Assembly: GCA_000151295.1 (NCBI GenBank)
Contig: GG745345.1
Coordinates: 105,202-169,201 of the forward strand
Direction: 5' to 3'
Origin: Allomyces macrogynus ATCC 38327
Lineage: Eukaryota; Blastocladiomycota; Blastocladiomycetes; Blastocladiales; Blastocladiaceae
Length of the DNA stretch: 64,000 bases
The translations under genes were made by a program, and so were the position numbers. The notes below the pieces were generated by a model. That model was not told the origin of the DNA. It made no database searches and was given only the letters and a program-made list of their open reading frames with translations. Shown here piece after piece: positions 22,141-33,036 of this stretch. Each line of letters opens with the position of its first letter. Position 1 is the stretch's first letter.

Positions 22141-22720
22141 CCGCAGCCAGGCGAGGGGCGCGGGCCGGGGGGATTCACCCGCGGCACCAAATTAGTGGCG
22201 AACACCCGTTTGATCGAGCCCGTACCGGGGGCCCACCCGGCAGGGCATTAACCTTTGGGACTGCCCNNNNNNNNNNNNNNNNNNNNNNNNNNNNNNNNNN
22301 NNNNNNNNNNNNNNNNNNNNNNNNNNNNNNNNNNNNNNNNNNNNNNNNNNNNNNNNNNNNNNNNNNNNNNNNNNNNNNNNNNNNNNNNNNNNNNNNNNNN
22401 NNNNNNNNNNNNNNNNNNNNNNNNNNNNNNNNNNNNNNNNNNNNNNNNNNNNNNNNNNNNNNNNNNNNNNNNNNNNNNNNNNNNNNNNNNNNNNNNNNNN
22501 NNNNNNNNNNNNNNNNNNNNNNNNNNNNNNNNNNNNNNNNNNNNNNNNNNNNNNNNNNNNNNNNNNNNNNNNNNNNNNNNNNNNNNNNNNNNNNNNNNNN
22601 NNNNNNNNNNNNNNNNNNNNNNNNNNNNNNNNNNNNNNNNNNNNNNNNNNNNNNNNNNNNNNNNNNNNNNNNNNNNNNNNNNNNNNNNNNNNNNNNNNNN
22701 NNNNNNNNNNNNNNNNNNNN
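22141..22720. other. low-quality contig end and 454-nt assembly gap
   Basis: Positions 22267-22720 are N. The 126 nt before it contain runs of G and C (ggggcgcgggccggggggat) and no longer continue the flippase frame plausibly, so this is probably poor read-end sequence. The length of the N run may be an estimate. Confidence 0.85.
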
Positions 22721-23807
22721 CACGTCCTTCCCTTAACACACGCACGCGCCGGGTGCAGACCCCGGATGACCGAATCCGTTGGAAAAAAAGAATGAAGCAC
22801 CTTCAAACGCGGGACCAGCGGGCGGCGCAGGGCGCACTGTCGGGCGCGCGTGGTGGTCCGCCGGATGAGGGCGAGAAAGTGGACTGATCCGAATGCGGGC
22901 GCAGAGGCGGCAGAGAAGCGACAAGTACTGCGATCAGGCCGAGTCCAAGGACATTCTCGAGCTCGCGCAGCGGAATCCGGCCGGCCGGTGCAAGGAGCAC
23001 GAGTGGAGGGTGCCCGGCGACAATAGAAATGGATGAGGGCCGTGGACGGGCGCGACAGCGCTTCGGTCGCCGTGGATTGCTGGGCGGACACAGACCGCGC
23101 TCGCTGGGTCGAGATGTTGCAGGATCGCTCGAGAGCGCGGGCACGCCGAGACTCACGCACGAGCGAGCGGGTCGAGAGCGTTGGGAGGGTGGTGCGCGCT
23201 GAAGGGCGTGCCAAAAGACCGGGCTCGGGTGCGGCTGCGCGCGTATCCGCGCGATCGTCGCGATGCGGTCAGTGCAACCGGCCGTGGAGCGCGGAATGCG
23301 GAGTGTTGCAGCCGAGACACGAGTCGCTGGCGTCGGTCGGTACGGGTGCCAATTCAATCCAATTGGAGCGCGGCCAGGTGTCGAGCGAGCGGGGCCGTTG
23401 AGCGCAAGCGAGGAAACGCGTGCGGCGGGCGGCGCGAATGCGGCAAGTCGCAGGGAATGCGGGCGGCGCGGTCCGTCGCGGCGGCGGGGGTCGTGCGGGG
23501 CGGTGGCCGCCACGACGACAACGTTGGCGATGAGATGGAGAAATGAAATTATGAAGAGCATCGTGACCCGCGCGCCGTTCGCGGCGACCGCGTCCCGCAC
23601 CAGTTTGTCCCCCACTTCATGGCTCGCACTGAGCTTTGGTCGCCGGTCGGGTCACCGCGCAGGGCTGGACGACGAGTACGATGGACAAGGTCGTGCCTAC
23701 GTGGACACTGCGATGCGAACCGATGAACGAAAAGGGGCAGTAGGCAACGAGCACGCATATATCAAGAAAAATACAAAAACCACGCCCACTCCCCCTCTCG
23801 CCCAAAT
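22721..23807. other. GC-rich region without a recognised gene
   Basis: Long frames exist on both strands (for example minus 22803-23615), but they are Arg/Ala/Pro-rich and of the kind GC-rich sequence gives by chance. It should include the 5' untranslated region or first exon of the flippase and the 3' end of GUA1. Confidence 0.4.
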
Positions 23808-25491
23808 TTACTCGAGCTCAATCGTTGCCGGCGGCTTCGATGACACGTCGTACATGACGCGGTTCACGCCGCGCACCTCGTTGATGATACGGTTCGAGAT
23901 GCGCTTGAGAACGTCGTACGGGAACTGGAACCAATCGGCCGTCATGAAATCGGTCGTCTCGACGGCACGCAGGCAAATAGTCTTCTCGTAGGTGCGCTGG
24001 TCGCCCATGACACCGACCGAGTTGAAGGGCAGCAGCGCCGCGTAGGCTTGCGAAATCTGGCGGTACAGACCGGCCTTGCGAATCTCGGAAATGTAGATAT
24101 CGTCGGCCTGCTGGACGATGCGCACCTTGTCGGGTGTGACTTCGCCGAGAATACGAATCGCGAGCCCCGGGCCCGGGAACGGGTGCCGCCAGACAAGTTC
24201 GTCGTCGAGCCCCATGAGCTTGCCGAGCGCGCGCACCTCGTCCTTGAACAGCTCACGCAGCGGCTCAATCACCTTCAACTTCATGTCCTCCTTGAGCCCG
24301 CCCACGTTATGATGCGTCTTGATCGTCGCCGAGGGACCCTTGAACGAAATTGACTCGATCACGTCCGGGTAGAGCGTGCCCTGCAGCAGGTACTCGATCT
24401 TGGCCTGGCCCTTGAGCGCCGTCTCCTTGTCGATCCGCTCGGCCTCGGCCTCAAAGACATCAATAAACGTGTTGCCGATAATCTTGCGCTTCTTCTCAGG
24501 CTCCGAGACACCGGCGAGCTTACCGAGGAACGTGGCCGAGGCGTCGGCGAGCGTCAAGTTGATGCCGAGCTTGTTGCGCAGCCGCTCGTAGACGTTCTTG
24601 CACTCGTTCAACCGCATCACGCCGTTATCCACGAGAATCGCATGGAACCGGTCGCCAATCGCCTTGGACATGATGACCGCGGCAACGGTCGAGTCAACAC
24701 CACCCGACACGGCACCGACAACTTGCGCGGTCGGCCCCACCATTTCGCGAATCCGGGCAATCTCCTTGTCGATAAACGATGACATGGACCAGTTGGCCGA
24801 CGCGCCACACACGTCGAGCACAAAGTTTTTCAAAATCTGCGTGCCGTTCTTCGAGTGCGTGACTTCCGGGTGGAACTGCAGGCCGTAGATGGGCTTCTTG
24901 AGATGACCAATCGCCGAGTACGGGGACGTGGCCGTGGTCGCGAGCGCCGTGAATTCCTTGGGCAGTTCCGACAGCTGGTCGCCGTGCGACATCCACATGG
25001 TCAGGTCGGTGCCCATGCCGGCAAGCAGCTTACCGAGGTGCGTGGGCGACGACGCCGGGAGAGCGACGGGGTGCACGGTCGCGTGGCCGTACTCGCGATG
25101 TGCGCACGGTGCGACCTTGCCGCCCATGGTCCAGGCCATTTCCTATGAAATCGGCGCAGGTCAGCGTCCTGGTGCGAGCAAACTTCACACTCGTCGGCAA
25201 GTGACAAATGCGCGATACCTGCAGACCGTAGCAAATCCCGAGAATCGGCAACCCGAGCTCCCAGACGGCGGGGTCGACGTGCGGTGCATCCTTGTCGTAG
25301 ACCGAGTAAGGCGACCCCGAGAGAATGATACCGGTCGGCTTGAACGACAGCTCGGCAATCTTTTGCGTGCACGGGAGCATCTCGCAGTAGACGCCAATCT
25401 CGCGCACGCGGCGCGTGATGAGGTGCGAGTACTGCGACCCGAAATCGAGAATCAAAATCGTGTCGTATTGCGAGTGCACTTCGGCGACCAT
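23808..25491 (-). CDS. GUA1: GMP synthase (glutamine-hydrolysing)
   Basis: Two exons, 25491-25219 and 25142-23808, separated by a 76-nt intron, give 535 residues. Exon 1 starts [20 protein letters not shown], the usual fungal GuaA start, and ends exactly at the class I amidotransferase nucleophile motif GICYGLQ. Exon 2 has the catalytic His in FHPEVTHS, the PP-loop [11 protein letters not shown] of the ATP pyrophosphatase domain, KTHHNVGGL, the [12 protein letters not shown] element and the C-terminal dimerisation domain ending TIELE. The enzyme converts XMP to GMP in the cytosol using glutamine and ATP. The longer upstream frame to 25590 is Arg/Ser-rich and is probably 5' UTR. Divergent from HAS1. 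Confidence 0.96.
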
Positions 25492-26046
25492 CTTGGCGAA
25501 TTCGCTGGGTGGTTGACGGTTGAGGGCGAGAGAGAGAGAACGAGGTTGGGAGGGCCGAGCAAGGTGTTGCAGGGACTCGACACTGGGCAAGTCGGGTGGG
25601 GGGCCAACCGAAAGGAGGGGGGGGCGGGGGGGCGGCGGGCCTCTTTATGGCGGTCGGGTCGGGCACAGCCAACGTTGGTCAACGGTCAGTTGAGGGGTGG
25701 TGGAGAACAGTGCAAGCAGGAAGTGAAGTGATCAGCCCTTGACCTTTGCTTTGGCAGGTCGTCGCCGGCCACCGCGTGGGTCAAGTCCCTGATCAAGGCG
25801 CACGTGCTCTGGCAAAATCGAGCAACGCTTCCAGCCAATCAGCGCCTGGGCCGACTCTCTCCGCGAGGCTCGGGCAGGCTCGGACCTGTCTGTTGTCTGT
25901 GGGGGACGTTGCCATGCAGCGACCAGTCAAGTGGGCACACCTGACCACCGCGCACCACAGCTTCCAGCGCGATCGGTGCTTTTGCCTTGAACGACGACGA
26001 CTTGAGCATCCACCGCCATCGCAACGACCGTCGAGCACCACCAACC
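25492..26046. promoter_or_regulatory. divergent promoter region GUA1 / HAS1
   Basis: A 555-nt spacer between start codons of a purine biosynthesis gene and a ribosome biogenesis helicase. A G-run block (gggggg..gggcgggggggcgg, about 25617-25636) lies towards GUA1. No coding sequence recognised. Sharing of regulatory sites is possible but not shown. Confidence 0.35.
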
Positions 26047-28053
26047 ATGGCACCACCAAAACAGGGCGCCAAGCCCTCGCCCGGCGGCGCCAAGAAGGGC
26101 AAGAAGCGCCCGTCGCCCGCCGAGCCCATCTCTGACTCGCCGGCGTCGCCCTCGTCCGCGGCTGCCCCGGCCAAGAAGAGCAAGAAGCGCCCGGCGCCCG
26201 GTGCCGACCCGATTGACGACACGCCCACGCCCGCCACGGAGAATGCCGACGACGCACCTGTCTCGGCCGACGAATCGGCTGGGGCCGAGAGCACCGGCGC
26301 GGACAACGTGCGCGACGAGAAGGAGCTCGACATGGAAGAGTCGCTCGAGTCGGCGCCCAAGAAGCTCAAGAGCGAGCACACGGTTGCGCTCGGTACGCTT
26401 CCGTCGCGGATTCTCGGTTTCCATCACCTTCAGCGCCTGACCCACCCCGCTTCGCTCCCAAACAGAGGACCTGAACCGCGACTTTGCCTCGCTCGAAGTC
26501 TCGGCCAACACCAAAAAGGCCATCGAGGAAATGGGCTTTACGCAAATGACCGAGATCCAGGCGCGCACCGTCCCCGCGGCGCTCACGGGCCGCGACATTC
26601 TCGGCGCGGCCAAGACCGGGTCGGGCAAGACACTTTCCTTCCTGCTGCCGGCGCTCGAACTGCTCGTCAACGCCAAGTTCAAGCCGCGTAACGGCACTGG
26701 CGCAATCGTCATTACGCCCACGCGCGAACTGGCCTTGCAGATTTTCGGGGTTGCCAAGGACCTGCTCAAGTACCAGCCGCAGACGTTTGGCATCGTCATG
26801 GGCGGCGCGAACCGCAAGGCCGAGGCCGATAAGCTCGCCAAGGGTGTGAACCTGCTCATCGCGACCCCCGGCCGCTTGCTCGACCACTTGCAAAACACCA
26901 AGGGGTTCATCTTCAAGAACCTCAAGACATTGATCATTGACGAGGCCGACCGCATTCTCGAGGTCGGGTTCGAGGAGGAAATGCAGCAGATTGTGCGCAT
27001 TTTGCCCAAGGAGCGGCAGACGCTGCTGTTTTCGGCGACGCAGACGACCAAGGTCGAGGATCTCGCCCGTGTGGCGCTGCGCAAGCAGCCGCTCTACATC
27101 AACGTTGACGAGCAAAAAGATACAGCGACGGCCGATGGGCTCGAGCAGGGTTACGTCATGTGCCCGTCGGAGCAGCGGTTCCTGCTGCTCTTCACGTTCC
27201 TCAAGAAGAACCTTAAGAAGAAGGTGATTGTGTTTTTCTCGTCGTGCAACTCGGTCAAGTATCACGCCGAACTGCTCAACTACATTGATATTCCGGTGCT
27301 TGATCTGCACGTACGTTTGCGCTGTCAATGCTTCTCTTCTCCCGACCCGAAAGGCCACCTCGCTCACCTCCCCCCACGATCCCACAGGGCAAGCAAAAGC
27401 AAACCAAGCGCACCAACACCTTCTTCGAATTCATCAACGCGCAATCCGGGATCCTGCTCTGCACGGACGTGGCCGCGCGTGGCCTCGACATCCCCGCCGT
27501 CGACTGGATCGTGCAATTCGATCCGCCAGATGACCCGCGCGAGTACATTCACCGTGTCGGCCGTACCGCTCGTGCCGGCGGGCGCGGCAAGGCCCTGCTC
27601 TTCCTACTCCCTTCGGAACTCGGGTTCCTGCGGTACTTGAAGCAGGCCAAGGTGCCGCTCAACGAGTACAATTTCCCCGTGGCCAAGATCGCCAACGTGC
27701 AGACGCAGCTCGAGAAATTGGTCGGCAAGAACTATTACCTGAACAAGTCGGCGCGCGACGGGTACCGGAGTTACTTGCAGGCGTATGCGTCCCATTCGCT
27801 CAAGCATATCTTTGATGTGAATGCGCTGGATCTGGCGGCCGTCGGACGGTCGTTTGGGTTCGATGTCCCGCCGCAGGTGAATCTGAACCTGAATTGGTCG
27901 GGCAAGGCCGAAAAGGAGAAGAAGAAGGTCGAGACGCGCGCCGCGGATTATACGCGACGTGGGATGCAGCCCAAGGGGGTCAAGGGTGAGATTGCCAAGC
28001 ATCGCGTGGATCCGGGACGTGTGAGTACCGACGGGCGGCAGTGGTCGCGGTAG
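26047..28053 (+). CDS. HAS1: DEAD-box RNA helicase HAS1 (60S/40S ribosome biogenesis)
   Basis: Three exons, 26047-26392, 26466-27310 and 27388-28053, giving 618 residues. The N-terminal 115 residues are Lys/Ala/Pro/Glu-rich (nucleolar targeting). The helicase core contains the Q-motif ([10 protein letters not shown]), motif [10 protein letters not shown], Ia [26 protein letters not shown], the [14 protein letters not shown] segment, [12 protein letters not shown] and [37 protein letters not shown] and the C-terminal [16 protein letters not shown] block are HAS1-specific. HAS1 works in nucleolar pre-rRNA processing and U14 snoRNA release. Both introns follow the local pattern (GTACGC...AACAG; GTACGT...CACAG). 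Confidence 0.96.
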
Positions 28054-28318
28054 GTGGAGAGAAAGGGAGGGGAAGAGTGCGGGTGTGATTTGTTTTTCAT
28101 AGTGAGCGGCGTTCGCTTCGTTCTGTATCCATAAACCGATGTCTTGTCACATGCTCGTTCATTTCTCGACCCCGCTTCTCAAGAGTGACACACTTGGAGT
28201 CGCTGCGACCATGGCGCGCGAACTGCAAAAGGAGGGGAGATCCAACAAACTTTGTAATGGCTACGACTAGATTCGACAACGAGCAAAACTGAACGAACAA
28301 CACTCGACACCCATCCTA

Positions 28319-29203
28319 CTACTGGCCGTAGACGAGCTTGCGCACATCGTGCACGCGCATCCCGCGGCCTCGTGCGAGATCGTCGGCCGTCTTTTGGCTC
28401 TGCAGCGCCTGGAACGTGGCCTTGACCACGTTGATCGGGTTGCGCGACCCCATGACCTTGGCCGACAAGTCCTGGATCCCGGCACACCGGCAGATTTCGT
28501 GCACGTTCGGGTTGGTGCGGAGACCGAAACCTGTTTTTGTCACGAGAAGCAGTCAGCACCACGCTCGCGAACAGAGAAATCGAGAACGGGACACCGTACC
28601 GGGCGGCGCCGCCCGCATCTCCACACGCGTCGCCTTAAACTCGTGCGCCAAATCATGCAACACGGTCCGCTCATCGTACCGGTCAATCGCAATCATATTC
28701 TTGATCGCAAGCGCCTCGGCCTTCTTGACCGCGCGCGCTGCATCCGCGTCCTTGCCCTCCCCATACCCGACCGTCCCATTCCCATCTCCAACGACCACCA
28801 TTGCCGACATACTCACTACCTTGCCGCCCTTGGTCACCTTCACCGTACGGCGCATCGACAGCACCGTCTTCTTGAGCCGGCGCTGCTTGGCGGCATCCGC
28901 CGCCGCGGGCGCACGCGGGAGGGGCGTGGCGGGCAAAGGGCCGTCGGCCGTCTTGGAGAACGGGATCGCCATGCGTTCAAGCACCCTGGGCGGAACGAGC
29001 GTTGACGGGTCGATGGTCTCCGGGTTCGAATCGACGCGGCGCGACCACATCGAGGTCGGCGTCAGCTGCCGCTTGATCGGGATCGCGCGAATGCCGCGGG
29101 TCGCGGCCGCGGTGATGGTCGGCAGGCGCGTGGCCGCGCCCGTGGCAGGGGACGCGGCGGCGGCGGCGATTTGCAGGGCCGAGAGGGCCGGGCGGGCGAA
29201 CAT
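28319..29203 (-). CDS. MRPS5: mitochondrial small-subunit ribosomal protein uS5m
   Basis: Exon 1 (29203-28600) and exon 2 (28530-28319) with an intron of about 69 nt give 271 residues. The first 40 residues are Ala/Arg-rich without acidic residues, a mitochondrial leader. The S5 N-terminal domain is seen as TVKVTKGGKVVSMSAMVVVG followed by GNGTVGYGEGKDADAARAVKKA. After the splice, GFGLRTNPNVHEICRCAGIQ leads to DLSAKVMGSRNPINVVKATF, the C-terminal S5 half. It acts in the mitoribosomal small subunit near the mRNA entry. It diverges from HUB1 over 280 nt. Confidence 0.94.
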
Positions 29204-29482
29204 GGTGATCGGAACGTCGAAGTGGGGCGCGGTCCGGCCGGGAGCGTCCAGGTTACACTTCGAGAGGCCTCGTCGGCAGCGATTGCGTCAAGTTGCTGCT
29301 GTTGTGGTCGCCGTCGTTGTGTTGGAACTCGTCGTGCACATCCGTTGTGCAGATCGCGCTGCGTTGCCGAAAGTTGCCAAGTAACGAGTCAGGTGGGCGC
29401 ACCTGCCGCTTGGGCAGGGAGTGACTGCTTCAATGTCGACATGCCAATACATTTTCGTTTCGCATCGTTTGGACCACGCAAA
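29204..29482. promoter_or_regulatory. compact divergent promoter uS5m / HUB1
   Basis: Only 279 nt separate the two start codons, so both promoters and 5' UTRs must lie here. No TATA-like box recognised. Confidence 0.35.
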
Positions 29483-29931
29483 ATGATCGAAATTCTCTGC
29501 AAGTACGAGCCGCACCTAATGCAAAACAATGTCCACCGCGCGCGAACACTGAAAATGACCGCGTGGCTCCCGATAGCGACCGACTCGGCAAGAAGGTCCG
29601 CGTCAAGTGCAATCCCGACGACACGGTGGGCGACCTCAAGAAACTCATTGCCGCGCAGACGGGCACGCGCGCCGAGAAAATTGTGCTCAAGAAGTGGTAC
29701 GTGCCGAACGTACACGAACCGTTCTATTCGACCCGCTCGAAACTGACCGTGAAATCGCTGATGTTGCTGCGCAGGTACACGGTGTACAAGGACCACATCA
29801 CGCTCGAAGACTATGAGATCCACGACGGCATGAACTTGGAGGTGCATTGCGTCATTTTTTGGCGGTCGCATGCCGCTCGCGTGCATGGGACTGACGGATT
29901 CTGTTGTATTTCCTAGATGTACTACCAATAG
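29483..29931 (+). CDS. HUB1: ubiquitin-like modifier HUB1 / UBL5
   Basis: Four tiny exons, 29483-29502, 29577-29696, 29775-29841 and 29917-29931, with introns of 74, 78 and 75 nt, encode 73 residues. Spliced, the protein starts [18 protein letters not shown], passes through [20 protein letters not shown] and ends DGMNLEMYYQ, which is the UBL5/HUB1 family end to end, including the double Tyr in place of a di-Gly tail. The 15-nt last exon encodes only MYYQ and the stop. HUB1 binds spliceosomal proteins non-covalently and affects use of weak 5' splice sites. Without splicing only the central part would be readable. Confidence 0.95.
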
Positions 29932-30811
29932 CCCCGCTCATTTCCGCCGTTCACGCGCCATCGCCATCATTTTTTTCATGTACATATCAACGTGCCGGTT
30001 TTGTTTTGCATTTATGGGCTGTGCGCCCCAACGATGCTCGATATTGCGGTCCCATCGCGCGATGTGCGGCCGTGGAAACGACGGGTGATGAGTGAGAACT
30101 GTGGGTCCTTCAGGGCTTGCGGGCGACGCATGTCAGCATCAGCGTGTCAGCGACCGTTTCCCATCCTTCCGTTCTCGCTGCGGATCCAAAATTACGGCAA
30201 GCGGCTGTGTCGATGCGTGCGAACGGCCCGACTTGGAGCTGCGTTAGGCTACATCCTTCTCAAAGCTTCTTCCTTGCGGCTTCTTTCGAAGAATCGAAGC
30301 CCATCAACGTGGCATCCAAGTCGAGCTCCCCAAATAAACAGTCGGCTCGTTGCTGCTGCGTGACTTTTGAGCGCGAGACGCGTGGTCGTTCACCACGTGG
30401 CTCCAAGGGAGCGCGTCACCTTTGCTGTCTCCCACGACTGCAGCATGACCGAAGTCCATGCACGCTGTTCAACTCGAGTTGATCGCCTTGACGCCAACGT
30501 CCTGGTGGTGAAGACCGACCGCAACGACGACGACGACGACAGCCCGCGCCACGCCCAACGACCTGCTGCTATCATCTCGCGCGGACCGGACGACCCACAC
30601 GTCACGCTTCGCTTCGATTTTGGATCGAATTTGACCACCTTTGAACCACCAGCAAGAACCAGCCACCATGTCGGTCAGTACGCGGCACGGAAATGACGGC
30701 TCGACGGCACTTTCGACCGAGTGATCCATGCTCGCGACGAGCGACGCAATGCGCATGCTGACGTCCACGATGCCCACTAACCCGCCAGCCTCCGTCGATG
30801 CCTGAACTTAG
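29932..30811. other. intergenic region between HUB1 and the septin gene
   Basis: No gene assigned. A minus-strand stretch at about 30135-29950 is open and reads HIARWDRNIEHRWGAQP then VDMYMKKMMAMARERRK, which looks protein-like but has no clear start or family. An ATG at 30668 (ATGTCG before GTCAGT) could be a non-canonical upstream start or small 5' exon of the septin gene. Confidence 0.35.
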
Positions 30812-32135
30812 ATGTCGGACATGCGCGCACGCCGAGGCGGCAAGAAGACCTTTCTCTTCAACATGATCATTGTCGGTGCGTATCCTGCCGCGCGCGAGCA
30901 TGCATTTCTGGCTGGTACACTGACGTTGATCGCGCTTAGGCCAGGCCGGGCTCGGCAAGTCGACGTTCATCAACACGCTCACGAACCACCCGACGATCCC
31001 AAAGCGGCAATGCGACGATCCGGCGCAGTGCACGCTCGAGAAGACGGTCGATATCCAGGCGTACACCGTGGGTCCGTGGGCTCCAACCCGTTTGATTTCG
31101 CTGGGTTTGCGGAACGGAACTGAGGTAAGTTCTGGTCCGACGTGTAGAGACCGACGAGGACGGCATGAAGATGCAGCTCACGGTCGTCGACACGCCCGGG
31201 TTCGGCGACAACATCGACAGCTCGACGCAGTACGCTCTGCTCCCCCCGCCCCCCCCTCACCCCCGCGACGCGACCGATACGCTCATCTCTCTTCCCCACC
31301 ACTCTCCAGCTTTAACGAGATCCTCTCCTACATTGAGCACCAATACGACGACGTGCTCGCCGAACAGTCCAAGATCAAGCGCAACCCGAAATTCCAAGAC
31401 TCGCGCATTCACGTGCTGCTCTACTTTATCCCGCCGACGGGCCACGCGCTGCGCGAAATCGACATTGAGCTCATGAAGCGGCTGTGCGGACGCGTCAATA
31501 TCTTGCCGTGCATTGCCAAGGCCGACACGCTCACGCCCAAGGAACTGGCCGCGTTCAAGAAGAGGGTACGGTTGGGCGAGGGCGCTGCCGGGTTGGAGTC
31601 GCGGAGGAGCTGTCGGGTTGGAGTCGTGGGGACGCTGCTGACTCTCGAGGATGGTTCCGGTTGGGTAGATCATGGAAGCTATAGCGGTCAACGAGATCCA
31701 GTTGTTCGACTTCCCGTACGACGAGAACGAAGATGACGACGAGACAATTCAGGAGAACCTCGAGCTGCGCGTACGCACTTCCCCACCCACTTCCATCCCC
31801 TCCCGCTCCACGCTTCTCCTCACCCGTGCGCCATCTAGTCCCTGCTCCCCTTTGCCGTCGTCGGCAGCGACGACACGCTGCTCGTCAACGGCCGCACGCT
31901 GCGCGCGCGGCAGTACCCGTGGGGTATTGTCGAAGTTGAGAACATGAAGCACTGCGACGTCGCGCAGCTGCGGTCGGTTCTGCTCTCGACGCACGTGCAA
32001 GAACTCAAGGAACTCACGCACGACGTGATCTACGAGGCCTACCGGTCCGAGAAACTGTCGCAGCTCGAAGGGCTCGCGGAGAAGTTGGCCGAGCTCAATA
32101 TGCAGGCTCAGGAGCAGCAGCCGGGGAGCGTGTGA
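30812..32135 (+). CDS. septin GTPase
   Basis: Six exons: 30812-30875, 30940-31071, 31148-31229, 31310-31565, 31669-31770 and 31839-32135, giving 310 residues with all phases consistent. The P-loop GQAGLGKSTF is split by the first intron. DTPGFGDN (G3) is in exon 3, the septin segment HVLLYFIPPTGHALREIDI and AKADTLTPKEL (G4) in exon 4, and the septin unique element GRTLRARQYPWGIVEVEN with RSVLLSTHVQELKELTHDV in exon 6. Septins polymerise into filaments at the cell cortex and septa. The protein ends shortly after the GTPase domain with only a short Glu/Leu-rich helix, so the C-terminal coiled coil is minimal. I cannot place it in the CDC3/CDC10/CDC11/CDC12 groups by eye. Confidence 0.94.
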
Positions 32136-33036
32136 TTCGACAGAGGGAAAGGCGAGCTGGGCGGGGCCGGTAGGCTGGCGATAGGAGGGATCTGGAATTG
32201 GCACACTATGGTTGTCCAGCAAGATCGGCATCTGGGCGATTTGTCGATCAAGGAAAGACGCTGGTTGATGATTCAATTCATAAACCTCGAGACGTGGTGC
32301 TGGATGCGGCTATTGTCCAGCAATGGGTCAGTCAAAATGCAGCTCAACATCGGCAATCTCATGCTCATGGATCAGCTAAAATTCTGTTCTTTTCATGTCA
32401 AAATAAACTACAACGCATAAGCAGCCATCGGATCGCTGTGTTCTCCTGGTTTTCACTCCCACTGCTAGTCTTTCGCCCCCACAAAATCCACTGATTCCCG
32501 AAGCTTGGCCAACATGGATTGACGCGATTTATTGATTGATAAACGTACCAGATGGTGCTGGATGCAGCGGCTGTCCAGAAACGTTGGTTTCACTGACCAT
32601 GATAACAAACGTCAAATTGGAGTAGTGATGCACTCAAGCACCTGCTTTATGGCTCTGTGGGTGTGCACAAGAGGAAGGAGTGCATGGGCGATGAGCTGAT
32701 GCGTTCTCAGACCGCACAACTCATCTTTGGTGGTTGCTGCTGGGATCCATTGAAGGCACGGCCATGCAACTTGTCTGCCAGTTCGGATTGCAGCAGACCA
32801 GTGCTGTTGTTGTTTGTCATGGATGTTTTGGTTTCTTTGTTTGTCTGGGATAAAACCTGCCAAGCTTTGCTTCAGTAAACCCATGCCGTTTGGCCCAGTC
32901 AAGTAGAAAGCTGCTAATACATAAAACACTTTTCACGACAATACATCAACAAGCACCAGTTAGCAATACCATGCAGCCCTCTGTGGTTTCCACATTCACT
33001 ACCACTCTTCTTCTTCACCCCCCCCCCCCTCTTCAT
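32136..33036. other. lower-GC intergenic region downstream of the septin gene
   Basis: No gene recognised. Composition shifts to clearly more A+T here and stays so to about 34.87 kb. The direct repeat ggtgctggatgc(a/g)gc(g/t) occurs at about 32296 and 32552, with tgtccag(c/a)aa following. A C-run at 33019-33028 borders the pseudogene. Confidence 0.4.

Noticed and set aside
22803..23615. 270-codon minus-strand frame next to the gap
   Set aside because: Pro/Arg/Ala-rich with no recognisable domain; long chance frames are expected at this GC content. It could still contain 5' UTR of the flippase gene.
29021..29040. tRNA T-loop-like string gggttcgaatcgac
   Set aside because: Lies inside the conserved coding sequence of uS5m and no acceptor stem or anticodon arm can be paired around it.
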